Shown here: piece by piece, positions 4,148-5,205 of the stretch
Layout of the letters: the number at the start of each line of letters is the position of its first letter
How positions within the stretch are numbered: position 1 is the first letter of the stretch
From: an uncultured Verrucomicrobiota bacterium
GTDB taxonomy: Bacteria; Verrucomicrobiota; Verrucomicrobiae; Opitutales; Opitutaceae
Length of the DNA: 5,205 bases
Reading direction: 5' to 3'
Assembly: GCA_946482165.1 (NCBI GenBank)
Contig: CAMLQS010000351.1
Coordinates: 1-5,205, forward strand
The notes under the pieces: generated by a model
The model's input: only the letters and a program-made list of their open reading frames with translations
The model's database searches: none
Told to the model about the DNA's origin: nothing
Translations under genes and position numbers: made by a program

Positions 4148-5205
4148 TCGTGGTTAAAAAATCCCCTTAGCAACGCATCCTCGCCCAGCCGCTCCGCCAC
4201 TCCTCCTTCGGCGAAACTCCAAGCTATTTCGCCGCCCCAGCCCGGCCCGCCGAGCATGGGAGCGCGATACCAAAAACCGTAGTCCAGCGCGCCCGCCCCC
4301 CGCGCGTCGGCGAGCAACTCCGCCCCTCCTTCCACATACACGCCGGAGATCCGCTCGGCCGCGCAACGTCGCGAAAACTCGCCCCACCCCGCCGCGCCGC
4401 GCGTCGTCTCCTGCGTCCACACGCGGACGCCCGCCGCGTCCAACCGCGCACGCGTCGACTGGTCCGCCGCCGCACTCGTCACGACAACCGTCCGCGTCCT
4501 CCACGCATCCGCGTAAACGCGGGGCCACGAGGCCTCGTCACCCGCCGCCGTCGCCAGCGTGGCGTCGAAGACAAATCGCCAGCCGCAATCCTCCCACGCC
4601 GCCCCGTCCGCCTCGCGCCAGCGCCGCGTCAGCGCCGGGTTGTCCGCGCGCACCGTCCCCGCGCCTACCGCGATCGCCGGGAAAAGACGCCGCCAGTGAT
4701 GCACGTTCTCCCGCGCCGCCGCACCCGTTATCCACCGCTCCGCGCCGGCCGGCGGACGCGAATATCCGTCGCGCGTCGTCGCAATTTTTCCCGCGATCAG
4801 CGGCCGCCCGCGCGTGATCCAGTGGTTGAAGATCAGATTCAGCTCCGCGCATTCCGCCGCGCGCACGCCGGACTGCACCTCGATGCCCGCGGCGCGCAAC
4901 ACCTCCACGCCCCGACCCGCGTGCGCGGGATTCGGATCGGTCGCGCCGACGACCACCCGGGCGATCCCGCCGGCGGCCTTGATCGCCTCGCAACACGCGC
5001 CCGTGCGCCCCGCCGTGGAGCAAGGTTCGAGCGTCACCACCAAAGTCGCACCCGGCTTGGGCGTCCTTCCGAGGTTCGCCAGCGCCGCCCGCTCCGCGTG
5101 CGGCCCGCCGTCCTTCGCATGCCACCCCTCGGCCACGATCGCTCCGTTCTCCACGAGCAGCGCCCCCACCATCGGATTCGGATGGGTCTGGCCCCAGGCG
5201 CGCCG
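4144..5205 (-). CDS. ribD: Riboflavin biosynthesis protein RibD (deaminase-reductase), 5' end beyond the window
   Basis: Bifunctional riboflavin enzyme. It deaminates 2,5-diamino-6-ribosylamino-4(3H)-pyrimidinone 5'-phosphate, then reduces the ribosyl side chain with NADPH. The frame stays open to the edge: upstream of the first in-window ATG (5172) it reads RRAWGQTHPNP, matching the conserved TxPNPxVG region. That ATG is therefore internal, and roughly 15-25 residues are missing by comparison with E. coli. Counting from the edge (353 residues), the deaminase domain has HAE (36-38; zinc ligand H36, catalytic E38) and EPC-x8-C (C62, C71 zinc ligands), then DPNPAHAGRG (90-99). The reductase domain follows: GRPLIAGKIATTRDG (133-147), RWITG (157-161), VGAGTVRADNPALTRR (180-195) and YVEGGAEL (290-297). 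The usual PCSHxGRTPPC reads PCSTAGRTGAC, losing the His that follows the first Cys-Ser; the zinc ligands remain. It overlaps rdgB by four bases, so the two likely form an operon. No riboswitch can be judged because the leader is outside. Confidence 0.95.
   Translation of the reverse strand, partial: RRAWGQTHPNPMVGALLVENGAIVAEGWHAKDGGPHAERAALANLGRTPKPGATLVVTLEPCSTAGRTGACCEAIKAAGGIARVVVGATDPNPAHAGRGVEVLRAAGIEVQSGVRAAECAELNLIFNHWITRGRPLIAGKIATTRDGYSRPPAGAERWITGAAARENVHHWRRLFPAIAVGAGTVRADNPALTRRWREADGAAWEDCGWRFVFDATLATAAGDEASWPRVYADAWRTRTVVVTSAAADQSTRARLDAAGVRVWTQETTRGAAGWGEFSRRCAAERISGVYVEGGAELLADARGAGALDYGFWYRAPMLGGPGWGGEIAWSFAEGGVAERLGEDALLRGFFNHE

Noticed and set aside
3722..4282. Plus-strand open frame of 186 codons across rdgB and the ribD end
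   Set aside because: It is antisense to two well-supported genes and their overlap junction, with no motif of its own.
4144..5172. ribD as a complete gene starting at the ATG at 5172
   Set aside because: The codons upstream continue in frame as RRAWGQTHPNP and match the conserved RibD N-terminus, so this Met is internal and the gene runs off the window.

Overview
This GC-rich window looks like ordinary chromosomal DNA of a free-living, polysaccharide-degrading bacterium. Coding frames use mostly G/C third positions, and Shine-Dalgarno sequences are weak or absent before most starts. The gene mix suggests Verrucomicrobiota (Opitutaceae-like): a secreted GH43 enzyme of the plant-polymer type among riboflavin, nucleotide-sanitation and rRNA-modification genes. 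This placement is an inference from gene content and style. No marker gene in the window proves it.

Layout from right to left, mainly on the minus strand. At 5205-4144 is ribD, whose first residues lie beyond the window edge. At 4147-3527 is rdgB, whose GTG start overlaps the ribD stop by four bases (GTGA), so the two are very probably co-transcribed and translationally coupled. At 3174-3503, on the plus strand, is a small unrecognised lipoprotein gene that converges on rdgB with only 23 bases between the stops and diverges from the next gene. At 2962-1655 is rsmB (NusB-like domain plus SAM methyltransferase domain). At 1463-201 is a secreted GH43-type glycosidase. Bases 1-200 hold no convincing gene.

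The pathways are independent. RibD makes the riboflavin-pathway pyrimidine intermediate, RdgB removes ITP/dITP/XTP, RsmB methylates 16S rRNA, and GH43 trims an external galactan- or arabinan-like polymer. Only ribD-rdgB shows operon evidence. The three longer gaps (1-200, 1464-1654, 2963-3173) contain several inverted repeats. The two gaps flanking the GH43 gene share a short GC-rich motif (CTYCGCCTCRCCCG on the plus strand) placed beside a hairpin, which suggests a small dispersed palindromic repeat family.

I found no CRISPR array, phage or IS gene, tRNA or rRNA, toxin-antitoxin pair or defence system. The least explained items are the palindromic repeat units and the orphan lipoprotein. I see no good evidence for a new biological system here.
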